Assembly (NCBI GenBank): GCA_028872015.1
Contig: JAGWLO010000019.1
Coordinates: 1 to 52,294, forward strand
Direction of reading: 5' to 3'
Length of the DNA stretch: 52,294 bases
DNA from: Burkholderiales bacterium
GTDB taxonomy: Bacteria; Pseudomonadota; Gammaproteobacteria; Burkholderiales; Burkholderiaceae_C
The position numbers were made by a program, and so were the translations under genes. Below are positions 40,729-49,875 of this stretch, piece by piece. The notes beneath the pieces were generated by a model. That model did not search any database and was not told the DNA's origin. It saw nothing but the letters and a program-made list of their open reading frames with translations. Numbering within the stretch: the stretch's first letter is position 1; each line of letters starts with the position of its first letter.

Positions 40729-43700
40729 CCGAGCCCGCCTACCGCATCGACGGCGCCCCCGTGGCGCCGCCGGCCTTCTATGCCGCGGCGTGCGACCCGC
40801 GGCGCAGCGTCGTGGTCGAGGCCTGCGCCGGGGCGGGCAAGACCTGGATGCTGGTCTCGCGCATCCTGCGCGCACTGCTGGAGGGTGCCGAGCCGCAGCA
40901 GATCCTGGCCATCACCTTCACGCGCAAGGCCGCCGGCGAGATGCGGGCCCGGCTCGACGAATGGCTGCTGGCCTACTCGGCCGGGCGCAGCACCGCTGCG
41001 CAGCGCGTGCAGGCGCTGGTCGAGCGCGGCCTGAGCCCGGCGCAGGCGCAGGCGCAGGAGCCGGCCCTGGCCGCCCTGCACGAGCGGCTGCTGCGCAGCG
41101 GCCGTGCCGTCGAGCTGCGCACTTTCCACGCCTGGTTCGCGCAGCTGCTGGCGCATGCGCCGCTGGCGCTGCTGCAGGCGCTGGGCCTGCCCGCGGCCTA
41201 CGAGCCGATCGAGGACACCGCGCCGTTGCGCGGCGCGCTGCTGCGCCGCTTGCATGGCGCGGTGCAGGCCGATGCCGCGCTGCGCGCCGACTACGCCGCC
41301 CTGGTGCGGCGCCACCGCCGCAGCACCGTGCTGCAGTGGCTGGAGGCCGCCTGGCGCCGTGGCAGCGAGCTCGCACGCGCCGACGCCGCGGGCCATGCCG
41401 CCGGCGCCGTGCCGCCCGCGGCGGCCCTGTGGCCGGCCTGCGCCGGGCTTGCCGACCCGCGAGCGCTGATCCAGCGCCCGCCGCTGGCCGGCCTGATCGA
41501 CCAGCTGGCGCGCCAGCTCGGTGCGGTCGGCAAGGCCAAGCCGCTGGCCGCCGCCCAGGGCCTGCGCGACGCCCTGGACCGGCCCGAGGCTGAAGTCGAG
41601 GCCGCCTTCGCGCTGGCCTGGGGTGCGCTCTACACCCGGGCCGGCGAGCCGCGCAAGCAGCTTGGCGACACGCCGCTGCTGCAGGCCGCGGTCGATGCGC
41701 TGCGCGACCTGCGCGCCATGCAGGGCCAGCAGCAGGCGCACGAAGACCACGCCGCGATGCTGCGCCTGGCGCGCGTGCTGCTGGCCGAGTACGCCGCGCT
41801 CAAGCGCGAGCGCGGCCTGATCGACATGGCCGACCTCGAACGCGCGGCCGAGGCCATGCTGGCCGACGGCGCGATCGCCGGCTGGGTGCAGGAGCGGCTC
41901 GATCAGCGCCTGCGCCAGGTGCTGATCGACGAGTTCCAGGACACCAGCCCGCTGCAATGGCAGGCGCTGCACGGCTGGCTGCAGTCCTACGGCGGCGCCG
42001 GTGGCGGTGCCAGCGGGCAGCAGCCGCCGGTGGTGTTCATCGTCGGCGACCCCAAGCAGAGCATCTACCGCTTCCGCGGCGCCGAGCCGCGCGTGTTCGA
42101 CGCCGCGGGTGAGTTCGTCGTGCGCGGCCTCGAAGGCCGGCGCCTGCAGTGCGACCACACGCGGCGCAATGCGCCGGCCGTGATCGAGGCGGTCAATGCC
42201 GTGTTCGGCGACGCCCTGCATCACGACGGCTGGGGCCCGTTCCGCGCCCACAGCACGGGCGCCGGCGGCCCCGGTGCCGTGTGGCGGCTGCCGGGCGTGG
42301 CGCGCCTGCCGCGCGCCGCGGGGGCGGCGGCGGCGCCCCCGGAGGTCTGGCGCGATTCGCTCACCCAGCCGCGCACCGAGCCCGAGGCGCGGCGCCGCGC
42401 CGAAGAGGCGGCCCAGGTGGCCGCCGCCGTGGCCGATCTGGTGGGGGTGCACGGCCTGGCGCCGGGCGAGATCATGGTGCTGGCGCGCCGGCGCGCGGTG
42501 CTGGCCGCCGTGGCCGACGCGCTGGCCGAGCGCGGCCTGCCGCACGGCGTGGCCGAGCCGCTGCCGCTGCACGCGCTGCCCGAGGCGCTGGACCTGATCG
42601 CGCTGCTCGACGTGCTGGCCTCGCCGGGGCACGACCTGGCGCTGGCGCGCGCCCTGAAGAGTCCGCTGTTCGGCGCCGACGACGCCGATCTGCTGTGGCT
42701 GGCGCGGGCCGCGCGGCGCGAAGGCGCAGGCTGGTTGGGGGGCCTGCTGGCCGGCGCGGCCCCGCCAACGCCGGCGCTGCAGCGCGCACGCCGTCTGCTG
42801 GCCGCCTGGCGGCCGGCGGCGGCGCGGCTGCCGCCGCACGACCTGCTCGACCGCATCGTCAACGAAGGCGATCTGGTGGCACGCCTGGCTGCGGCGGTGC
42901 CGGCGGCCCGCCGCGTGGCGGCGCTGCATGCGGTGGACGCGCTGCTGGCGGCGGCGCTGTCGCACCAGGGCGCGCGCCTGCCCAGCCTGTACCGCTTCGT
43001 GCGTGACCTGCGCGCCGGCCGCGTGGCCGCCGCCGCGCCGGCACGCGCCGCGGCCGTGCAGCTGCTCACCGTGCACGGCGCCAAGGGGCTGGAGGCCCGG
43101 GCCGTCGTCATCGTCGATGCCGACCCCGAGCCGCGCCCGGTCGACCGCGCCACGCTGCTGATCGACTGGCCGGTGCACGCCGCGGCGCCGCGCAGCGCCG
43201 CCTTCGTGCGCAGCGCCTCGGCCTTGCCGCCCTCGCTGGCCGATGCCTGGGGCGCCGAGGCCGCGGCGCGCCAGCGCGAAGAGATCAACGGCCTGTACGT
43301 GGCGATGACGCGTGCCCGCGAATGGCTGGTGTTCAGCCGTACCGAGCCGCATGCGCGCGGCCCCGGCCGCAGCTGGTGGGACCGCGCCGCGCCGGCGGCG
43401 GCCGCGTGGAGCCCGGCCGCCGCGGCCACCGCAGCCGGGCCGGCCGGCATCGAGGGCGTCGACGTGCCGCAGGCGCCGGCGCTGCACTGGCAGCCCGCGA
43501 CGGCGGCCGCTGCGCCCGCGGGCGCGGCCGGCGCCGCCTCCGATCCCCAGGCCGCACGGCTCGGCCAGGCGCTGCACCGCCTGCTCGAATGGGCCGGCCA
43601 GCCGGGTGCACCGCTGGCCCCGGCGCAATGGCCGGCGGCCAGCGCCGCCGCGGCGGCTGCGTTCGGCGTGCCCGAGGCTGCGGCCACGGTGCTGGCGCGG

Positions 43701-44027
43701 GCGCGCCAGGTGCTGCAAAGCCCGGCCTGCGCACCTTTCTTCCACGGCCCGCAACTGCGCTGGGCCGGCAACGAGGTGCCGCTGGCCGTTGGCGGCAGCC
43801 TGCTGCGCATCGACCGCCTGGTGCTGCTCGACGACGGTGCGTCGCCGGGCCGCACCTGGTGGGTGCTCGACTACAAGCTGCAGTCGACGCCCGCCGCGGT
43901 GGCCGCCTACCGCGAGCAGCTGCAGCGTTATGTGGAGGCTGTGCAGGCCCTGCAACCGGCCGATGCGGTGCGCGGCGCGTTCATCACCGGCGCCGGCGCG
44001 CTGGTGCCGCTGCAGGCGGGTTCTTAG
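40725..44027 (+). CDS. addA: AddA-like UvrD-family helicase with C-terminal nuclease
   Basis: This 1100-residue ATP-driven DNA helicase is paired with the AddB-like gene. It has Walker A ACAGAGKT (residues 33-40), helicase motif Ia ITFTRKAAGEMRARL, Walker B LIDEFQDTSP (Asp402, Glu403), motif III GDPKQSIYRFRGAE, and VHGAKGLEA and YVAMTRARE in the second RecA fold. The C-terminus ends in a PD-(D/E)XK domain with RIDRL and DYKLQ (Asp1049, Lys1051). Together they could replace RecBCD for break repair and Chi-directed resection; the Chi sequence is unknown. The size fits AddA. Confidence 0.88.
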   Translation: MTEPAYRIDGAPVAPPAFYAAACDPRRSVVVEACAGAGKTWMLVSRILRALLEGAEPQQILAITFTRKAAGEMRARLDEWLLAYSAGRSTAAQRVQALVERGLSPAQAQAQEPALAALHERLLRSGRAVELRTFHAWFAQLLAHAPLALLQALGLPAAYEPIEDTAPLRGALLRRLHGAVQADAALRADYAALVRRHRRSTVLQWLEAAWRRGSELARADAAGHAAGAVPPAAALWPACAGLADPRALIQRPPLAGLIDQLARQLGAVGKAKPLAAAQGLRDALDRPEAEVEAAFALAWGALYTRAGEPRKQLGDTPLLQAAVDALRDLRAMQGQQQAHEDHAAMLRLARVLLAEYAALKRERGLIDMADLERAAEAMLADGAIAGWVQERLDQRLRQVLIDEFQDTSPLQWQALHGWLQSYGGAGGGASGQQPPVVFIVGDPKQSIYRFRGAEPRVFDAAGEFVVRGLEGRRLQCDHTRRNAPAVIEAVNAVFGDALHHDGWGPFRAHSTGAGGPGAVWRLPGVARLPRAAGAAAAPPEVWRDSLTQPRTEPEARRRAEEAAQVAAAVADLVGVHGLAPGEIMVLARRRAVLAAVADALAERGLPHGVAEPLPLHALPEALDLIALLDVLASPGHDLALARALKSPLFGADDADLLWLARAARREGAGWLGGLLAGAAPPTPALQRARRLLAAWRPAAARLPPHDLLDRIVNEGDLVARLAAAVPAARRVAALHAVDALLAAALSHQGARLPSLYRFVRDLRAGRVAAAAPARAAAVQLLTVHGAKGLEARAVVIVDADPEPRPVDRATLLIDWPVHAAAPRSAAFVRSASALPPSLADAWGAEAAARQREEINGLYVAMTRAREWLVFSRTEPHARGPGRSWWDRAAPAAAAWSPAAAATAAGPAGIEGVDVPQAPALHWQPATAAAAPAGAAGAASDPQAARLGQALHRLLEWAGQPGAPLAPAQWPAASAAAAAAFGVPEAAATVLARARQVLQSPACAPFFHGPQLRWAGNEVPLAVGGSLLRIDRLVLLDDGASPGRTWWVLDYKLQSTPAAVAAYREQLQRYVEAVQALQPADAVRGAFITGAGALVPLQAGS

Positions 44028-44103
44028 CGGCGCCGAAGTGCCGCCCGAATCGCCCCCTGTTCGCACCATCGCTGCGCCCCCGGCCGCGGTTCAATTCGCT
44101 CTC

Positions 44104-45912
44104 ATGGCGGCCCACAGCTCCGACGTCTCCGCGCCCGTTTCTGCGCCCGTATCCGCGACCATGCCCCCGCGTGCCGCGGCCGTGCGATGGTTCGGCCGGC
44201 GCCAGCTGCTGCGCCTGGTGGGCAAGAGCGAGCGCAGCATGGCCTGGATGGCCGCCGAGCCCGGCAGCCACCACGACGTGCTGCTGGTACTGCCGCGCGT
44301 GCAGCCGGCCGACGCCGCGGCCCTGGAGCGCTGGCAGCAGGCGCTGCGCCAGGCGGCACGGCTGAACCACCCGCAGCTGGCCGCCTTGGTGGACAGCGGC
44401 GTGCAGGACGGCTGGCCCTACGCCGTGTATGCGCCGGGCGAAGCCTCGCCCCTGTCCGATCGCCTGCCGCCGGCCGGCCTGGCGGGCCCCGACGCGGCCG
44501 CGCTGGCGGTGCGGCTGCTGCACGGCCTGGCGTTCGCGCACGAGGCCGGCGTGGCGCACCACGATCTGCAGCCCTACCTGGTGCTGGTGGACGACAGCGG
44601 CGCCTTGCGCCTGGCCGGCCTGGGCGTGGCGGCCGAGACAGGGCGCGAAGGCGAGCCCGGGCGCGATGCGGGGGTGCTGGACGCCGCCGCGCTGCGCACC
44701 CAGCGCGTGGCGGCCGAGCGCGACGTGCTGGCCGCGGGCCTGCTGCTGCACCAGATGCTGGCCGGGCAGCCGCCGCTGGACGAACCCGACCTGGGCCGCG
44801 TCATCGCACGTTTGTCCCCGCTGGGGCGCGAGATCGTGCGCGTGCCCTGGGCCACGGCCAGCCCCGTGGCCGATCCGCTGCGGGCCATCGCCAACCGCGC
44901 TACCGATCGCCAGGAGCGCCAGCGCTACCGCAACGGCCGCACGCTGCTGCGCGCGCTCGAGGGCTGGCTGCGCACCGAGGCCGATGCCGGCGGCGGCCCG
45001 CTGGCGCTGCTGGCCGACCGGCTGCGCCAGGTGGGGGTGCTGCCCTCGTCGCCGGGTGCCGCGGCCCGCGCAGCGCGGCTGGCGATGATGGAACGCGAAC
45101 GCACCAACGAACTGGCCGAGGTGGTGCTGGAAGACCTGGCGCTGTCGTTCGAGATGCTGCGCCTGGTGAACACGGCCCAGGTGCGCGGGGCCCAGGTCTC
45201 GGGCAGCGGGCCGATCCTGACCGTGCGCCGGGCCATCGCCATGATGGGCCTGGACGGCGTGCGCCGCGCCGCGCTGGCGCTGCGCGACTGGCCTGGCCCC
45301 TTGGCCGAGCCCGGCGCCGCGGCGCTGCAGCGCCTGATGGCGCACTGCCAGCGCGCCGGTCGCGCCGCCACGATGCTGCGTCCGCCGGGCTACGACGGCG
45401 AGGTCGTCTACCTGCTGACACTGCTGCAGAACCTGGGGCGGCTGGTGGTGCAGTACCACTTTGCCGACGAAGCGCAGCAGATCCGGCGCCTGATGCAGCC
45501 GGCGCCGCCGCTGCGCCCGGGCGAGCCCGAGGAGCCGGGCATGACCGAGGAAGGCGCGGCCTACGCCGTGCTGGGGGCCGACATCGAGGCGCTGGGCACC
45601 GCCGTCGCGCGCCACTGGGGGCTGGACGACGGCGTGCTGGCCATGATCCGGCGCCACCCGATGACCACCGCGGTGCGCCTGCCGACCCACGACGACGAGA
45701 TGCTGCGCTGCGTGGCCAGCTGCGCCAACGAGGCCATGGATGCAGCGGCGCTGCCCGCGCCGCGCATGGCCGCCGCGCTGCAGCGCGTGGTGCAGCGCTA
45801 TGGGCGGGCGCTGGCCATCACGCAGCGCGACCTGCAGGCGGCCCTGCAGGGCCGCCCGGCCGAGCCCATCGCTCGCACCGGGCCGGCACCGCTGGACGGG
45901 GCGGGCGCGTGA
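44104..45912 (+). CDS. pseudokinase-HDOD fusion protein
   Basis: This 602-residue protein has an N-terminal protein-kinase-like region (about residues 25-290) and a C-terminal HDOD domain (about 320-560). The kinase region keeps the general layout but has lost key residues. Where kinases have VAIK, the text reads VLLVLP (Val62). The catalytic loop reads HHDLQPYL, with Asp154 kept but Lys and Asn replaced by Gln156 and Leu159. DFG is GLG. No glycine-rich loop is seen. So it is probably not a kinase. The HDOD part has LQNLGRLVVQYHF and HWGLDDGVLAMIRRHP, and HD-type metal residues appear absent. It lies 37 bp before a similar gene with an intact kinase. Confidence 0.78.
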   Translation: MAAHSSDVSAPVSAPVSATMPPRAAAVRWFGRRQLLRLVGKSERSMAWMAAEPGSHHDVLLVLPRVQPADAAALERWQQALRQAARLNHPQLAALVDSGVQDGWPYAVYAPGEASPLSDRLPPAGLAGPDAAALAVRLLHGLAFAHEAGVAHHDLQPYLVLVDDSGALRLAGLGVAAETGREGEPGRDAGVLDAAALRTQRVAAERDVLAAGLLLHQMLAGQPPLDEPDLGRVIARLSPLGREIVRVPWATASPVADPLRAIANRATDRQERQRYRNGRTLLRALEGWLRTEADAGGGPLALLADRLRQVGVLPSSPGAAARAARLAMMERERTNELAEVVLEDLALSFEMLRLVNTAQVRGAQVSGSGPILTVRRAIAMMGLDGVRRAALALRDWPGPLAEPGAAALQRLMAHCQRAGRAATMLRPPGYDGEVVYLLTLLQNLGRLVVQYHFADEAQQIRRLMQPAPPLRPGEPEEPGMTEEGAAYAVLGADIEALGTAVARHWGLDDGVLAMIRRHPMTTAVRLPTHDDEMLRCVASCANEAMDAAALPAPRMAAALQRVVQRYGRALAITQRDLQAALQGRPAEPIARTGPAPLDGAGA

Positions 45913-45949
45913 GCAGCCGCCCGCTGGCCGCCGTCAAGCGGGGCCCGCG

Positions 45950-48364
45950 ATGACCGCGGCCGTCGCGCCGTCGCGGCCGGGGATGCCGGGGCTTGCAGCG
46001 CCTGCGGGGCCGCCGGGGCAACTGGGTCGCTTCGAGCTGCTGCGCGAGCTCGGCCGCGGTGCCCAGGCGCGCGTCTGGCTGGCTCACGACCCGCGCCTGC
46101 AGCGCGAGGTGGCGCTGAAGCTGCTGGACCCGGCGGCCGATGCCGGCGCGTTGAGCGAATGGCTGAACGAGGCGCGCGCGGTGAGTCGGCTCACGCATCC
46201 GCACATCGTGCCCGTGTTCGAGGCCGACGAGCACCGGGGCCAGCCGTACCTGGTGTTCGAGTACGTCGCAGGCCCGACGCTGGCCCAGGCCCGGCGCGGC
46301 CGGGGGCCGATGCCGCCGCACGAGGCCGTGGCGCTGATGCTGGGCGTGCTCGATGCGCTGGCCGTGGCGCATGCGCAGGGCCTGGTGCACCGTGACCTGA
46401 AGCCGTCCAACATCCTGCTCGGACCTGACGGCCGCGCCCGGGTGATGGATTTCGGCATCGCCGCGCGCGCGTCGCAGCACGACGGCCGCATCGTCGGGAC
46501 GCCGGGCTACATGTCGCCCGAGGCGGCGCGCGGCGAGGCGCCGCTGCCCGCGATGGACGTGTTTGCCGCCGGCGTGTTGCTGGGCGAGCTGCTGCAGGGT
46601 GCGCCGCTGCTGCGCGAGAGCGATCCGCTGCGCGCCATCGCCCGCCTGCAGCACGAGGACCTGGTGCTGGCCGACACGGCGCCGGTGGACACGCTGCTGC
46701 GCGGCATCGTGCAGCGTGCGCTGGCGCGTGATCCGTCCGCGCGCTACGACAGTGCCCGGTCGCTGTACGCTGCGCTCACCGCCTGGGCGCGACCGACCGA
46801 CGGGGCGCCGGATGTCGGGGCCGGCCACGCCACGCTGGAGTTCCTGCTGCGTCGCATGCGCCACAAGACCGACTTCCCGGCGCTGTCGGCGTCGGTGGTC
46901 CGCATCCAGCGCGTGGCCACCTCCGAGACCGAGTCGCTGGCCAGTCTGTCCGACGAGATCCTCAAGGACGTGGCGCTCACCAACAAGCTGCTGCGCATGG
47001 TCAACACGGCGCAGTTCACGGCCGTGGCCGGGGGCGGCATCGCCACCGTCTCGCGCGCGGTGGCGCTGGTGGGCTTTGCCGGCATCCGCAACATGGCCCT
47101 GTCGCTGGTTCTGCTGGAGCACATGAACGACAAGGCCCACGCGGCGCAGCTGAAGGACGAGTTCCTGCGTGCGCTGATGGCCGGTGCGCTGGCCGGCGAG
47201 CTGTCGGTCGTGGCGCGCGAGGGCGAGGAGGCCTTCCTGGCCGCGATGTTCCAGAACCTGGGCCGGCTGCTGACCGAGTTCTATTTTCCCGAAGAGGCGC
47301 TGCAGATCCGCCAGGCGCTGCCCGGCGCCGAGGCGGCGGGTGCGGCGCGCGAGGCCGCCGCGCAGCGCGTGCTGGGCCTGAGCTTCGAGGACCTGGGCGC
47401 CGGCGTGGCCAAGGCCTGGGGCCTGCCCGACACGCTGCAGCGCGCGCTGCGCGTGCCCGGCGGCGAGGTGCCGTTGCGCCCCGTGGGCCGGGGTGCCGAC
47501 GGCGCCGCCGAGCGCCTGCGCTGGCTCGGACGCAGCGCCAACGCCTTGGCCGACGCCTGGCTCGTGCCCGACCCGCAGGCCCAGGCCGCCGCGGTCGCCG
47601 CTGCGGCGGATGCGTACGCGCCCGTGCTGGGCCTGGCGCCGGCGCAGGTCGTGGCGGCCGCCCAGCGCGCGCGCGCCCACGTCAGCCAGCTGGCGCAGGC
47701 GATGGGTCTGCGGGCCTCGAAGGAAAGCACGGCGCGCCGCCTGGTGGACGACACGCTGTCGCCGGCCGTGATGCCGCCCGCCCGCAGCGCTGCTACCGCC
47801 GTTGCCGGCACGAGCGACGCAACGCTGGTGCTGCCGCGCCCGGGGCCGACTTCGCACGCGCAACTCGAGCGCGGGCTGCGCGAGGCGCGCGCCGCCTTCG
47901 ATGGCCGGCAGCTGCGCCTGAACGAGCTGCTCACGCTGGTGCTGGACGCCATGCAGCGTGCCCTGGGCTTGCGCAGCGTGGTGTTCTGCCTGCGCGAGCC
48001 CGCCGGCGGCCGGCTGCTGGGGCGCCTGGGCGCGGGGCCGCGCGGTGCCGAGCTGTGCCCCTCGTTCCGCATCTCGCCCGACAGCGCGGCAGCGGGCGAT
48101 CTGTTCGCCGTGGTCTGCGCCAGGGGGGCCGACCTGCTGATCGCCGACAGCGCCGCCGTGGCGAGCCGCCTGCCGACCTGGTGGCGCGAGCGCGTGAACG
48201 CGCCCACCTTCCTGCTGCTGCCGCTGAGCGTGAAGGGCGCGCCGGTCGGGCTGATCTACGCCGACCGGGAGCCGGCCGGCTCGATCGTGCTGGACGACGA
48301 GGCGCTGAAGCTGCTGCGCTCGCTGCGCGACCTGGTGGCCCAGGCGCTGGTGCGTGGAGGGTGA
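45950..48364 (+). CDS. serine/threonine kinase-HDOD-GAF fusion protein
   Basis: This 804-residue protein has three parts. Residues about 26-285 are a Hanks-type kinase with glycine loop LGRGAQARVW, Lys57 in VALKLLD, HRDLKPSN (Asp149, Asn154), DFG (Asp167) and GTPGYMSPEA, so the catalytic set is complete. Residues about 293-520 form an HDOD domain (LEFLLRRMRHKTDFPALS, LVNTAQFTAV-type text, FQNLGRLLTEFYFP). The rest is an Ala-rich linker and a C-terminal GAF-like domain (about 645-800, LLPLSVKGAPVGLIYADR). No membrane segment is seen. I infer a signalling protein whose HDOD and GAF parts set or read kinase activity. It is the downstream partner of the pseudokinase gene. Confidence 0.85.
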   Translation: MTAAVAPSRPGMPGLAAPAGPPGQLGRFELLRELGRGAQARVWLAHDPRLQREVALKLLDPAADAGALSEWLNEARAVSRLTHPHIVPVFEADEHRGQPYLVFEYVAGPTLAQARRGRGPMPPHEAVALMLGVLDALAVAHAQGLVHRDLKPSNILLGPDGRARVMDFGIAARASQHDGRIVGTPGYMSPEAARGEAPLPAMDVFAAGVLLGELLQGAPLLRESDPLRAIARLQHEDLVLADTAPVDTLLRGIVQRALARDPSARYDSARSLYAALTAWARPTDGAPDVGAGHATLEFLLRRMRHKTDFPALSASVVRIQRVATSETESLASLSDEILKDVALTNKLLRMVNTAQFTAVAGGGIATVSRAVALVGFAGIRNMALSLVLLEHMNDKAHAAQLKDEFLRALMAGALAGELSVVAREGEEAFLAAMFQNLGRLLTEFYFPEEALQIRQALPGAEAAGAAREAAAQRVLGLSFEDLGAGVAKAWGLPDTLQRALRVPGGEVPLRPVGRGADGAAERLRWLGRSANALADAWLVPDPQAQAAAVAAAADAYAPVLGLAPAQVVAAAQRARAHVSQLAQAMGLRASKESTARRLVDDTLSPAVMPPARSAATAVAGTSDATLVLPRPGPTSHAQLERGLREARAAFDGRQLRLNELLTLVLDAMQRALGLRSVVFCLREPAGGRLLGRLGAGPRGAELCPSFRISPDSAAAGDLFAVVCARGADLLIADSAAVASRLPTWWRERVNAPTFLLLPLSVKGAPVGLIYADREPAGSIVLDDEALKLLRSLRDLVAQALVRGG

Positions 48365-48447
48365 CGAGCCTGACCCCGGCACTGGTCGCAACGCTTGGGG
48401 CTGCTTGGTTCCCCACCTGACCCGGTTGGGCGCGCTTCCATGCGGGG

Positions 48448-48482
48448 AGGCCCGTCGGGCGCGATTGTAGGCCGACGGGCCT
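48448..48482. repeat. 11-bp perfect inverted repeat between convergent genes
   Basis: AGGCCCGTCGG/CCGACGGGCCT encloses 13 nt in the gap between the kinase gene and the convergent cfa-like gene. It has no T-run on either strand, so it is a strong hairpin but not a textbook intrinsic terminator. It could stop or slow transcription from both sides. Confidence 0.5.
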
Positions 48483-48500
48483 GCGCCGCCCCGCGCGCTT

Positions 48501-49754
48501 TCAGGCCTGGCTTCGGGCGTACATGTAGGTCCGGTCGAACGGGTAGTCGGCCATGGCGCCGGGCAGCCCGGTGCTGTGCGCCGGGTCGGGGTTCGAGGCC
48601 AGCATCTGGTGCAGGGCCATCCAGCCGCGCTCGAAACCGAGCGCGCTCACCGCCAGGTACAGCCGGTAGGCCCGCAGCGTGCGGGCGCTGCACAACGCGG
48701 CGGCGCGCTCGAGCTGCGCCTCCAGTGCATCCGACCAGGCCCACAGGGTGCGCGCGTAGTGCGGCCGCAGGTTCTCGATGTCCAGGCCCTCGAGCCCGGC
48801 GTCGGCCATCACCGCCAGCACGTGTGAGACGTGCAGCAGCTCGCCGCCGGGGAAGATGTAGCGCTCGACGAAATCGCCGATGCCGGCGCCGAGCTGGGCG
48901 TTGTGCGTGCCGCCGGCGGTGATGCCATGGTTGAGCAGCAGGCCGCCCGGCCGCAGCAGGCGGCGGATCTTGCCGAAGTAGTCCGGCAGCCGGGCCCGGC
49001 CCACGTGCTCGAACATGCCGATGGAGGCGATCTTGTCGTATGGCCGGTCCTCGGGCAGCGCCCGGTAGTCGAGCAGTTGCATCTGCACCCGCCCGCCCAG
49101 CCCGCGCTCGGCGATCAGCGCGTTGACGTAGGCATGCTGGTTCTTCGACAGCGTGATGCCGGTGGCGTGCACGCCGTAGTGCTCGGCCGCCCACAGCAGC
49201 AGGCCGCCCCAGCCGGCGCCGATGTCGAGCAGGCGCTCGCCCGGGCGCAGCTGCAGCTTGCGGCAGACGAGGTCGAGCTTGGCCTGCTGCGCCTGGGCCA
49301 GCGTCCCGGCGTCGGCGCGCCAGTAGGCGCACGAGTAGACCCGCCGCGGGTCGAGCCAGAGGGCGTAGAAGTCGTCGGAGACATCGTAGTGCGCCTGGAC
49401 CTGGCGCGCATCGGCGGCCGGCCGGTGGCGCCAGCGCGAGCCCAGCGTGCGTCGCAGCGGCTGCGCCGGCGCGGCCGTGGGGGTGTCGTCCAGCAGGGCC
49501 GCTGCCAGTGCCGCCACCTGGCGCATCGGGCCTTCGAGGTCGATCTCGCCTTCGACGATGCTGGCGGCCAGGCGGCCGATCTGGCCATGGCCCAGGTGCC
49601 GCAGCGAGAGCATGCGGTGCAGGCGCAGCTGCACCGGCGCGTCGTCGGCGCCGATGCGCCGGCCCCCCGGCAGCACCACGGCCAGCGCCGCCGCAGCCTC
49701 GGGCGGCAGATCGGCCAGCCGCCTGCGTACCAGGTTTTCCCACATGCCGCCCAT
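48501..49754 (-). CDS. cfa: cyclopropane-fatty-acyl-phospholipid synthase
   Basis: This SAM-dependent enzyme adds a methylene bridge to double bonds of membrane phospholipid acyl chains. 417 residues from ATG 49754; 49745 is an alternative. The N-terminal domain leads to HYDVSDDFYALWLDP (about 122-136), the SAM loop LLDIGAGWGGLLL, SKNQHAYV, and the signature IASIGMFEHVGRARLPDYF. The C-terminal part has ENLRPHYARTLWAW and ends in RTYMYARSQA. It converges with the kinase-HDOD-GAF gene, so the two are unlikely to share a transcript. Confidence 0.93.
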   Translation of the reverse strand: MGGMWENLVRRRLADLPPEAAAALAVVLPGGRRIGADDAPVQLRLHRMLSLRHLGHGQIGRLAASIVEGEIDLEGPMRQVAALAAALLDDTPTAAPAQPLRRTLGSRWRHRPAADARQVQAHYDVSDDFYALWLDPRRVYSCAYWRADAGTLAQAQQAKLDLVCRKLQLRPGERLLDIGAGWGGLLLWAAEHYGVHATGITLSKNQHAYVNALIAERGLGGRVQMQLLDYRALPEDRPYDKIASIGMFEHVGRARLPDYFGKIRRLLRPGGLLLNHGITAGGTHNAQLGAGIGDFVERYIFPGGELLHVSHVLAVMADAGLEGLDIENLRPHYARTLWAWSDALEAQLERAAALCSARTLRAYRLYLAVSALGFERGWMALHQMLASNPDPAHSTGLPGAMADYPFDRTYMYARSQA

Positions 49755-49875
49755 GACGTGCCACCCCCGATGCGATGCGTTGAACTCTACGCAATCCGGC
49801 GCCCTGCGGCGACCTCGCTGCAGCGTGGGTCGAAGGGCGTGTGGCGCGGGACGTGCGGCGGAGGATCGGCGCCGG

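Noticed and set aside
40521..44069. An 1182-codon minus-strand open frame opposite addA
   Set aside because: Low-complexity Arg/Gln/His text with no family features; the plus-strand frame shows full helicase motifs.
45818..48391. An 857-codon minus-strand open frame opposite the kinase gene
   Set aside because: Same reason: a shadow with Gln/His/Arg-rich text; the plus strand has intact kinase motifs.
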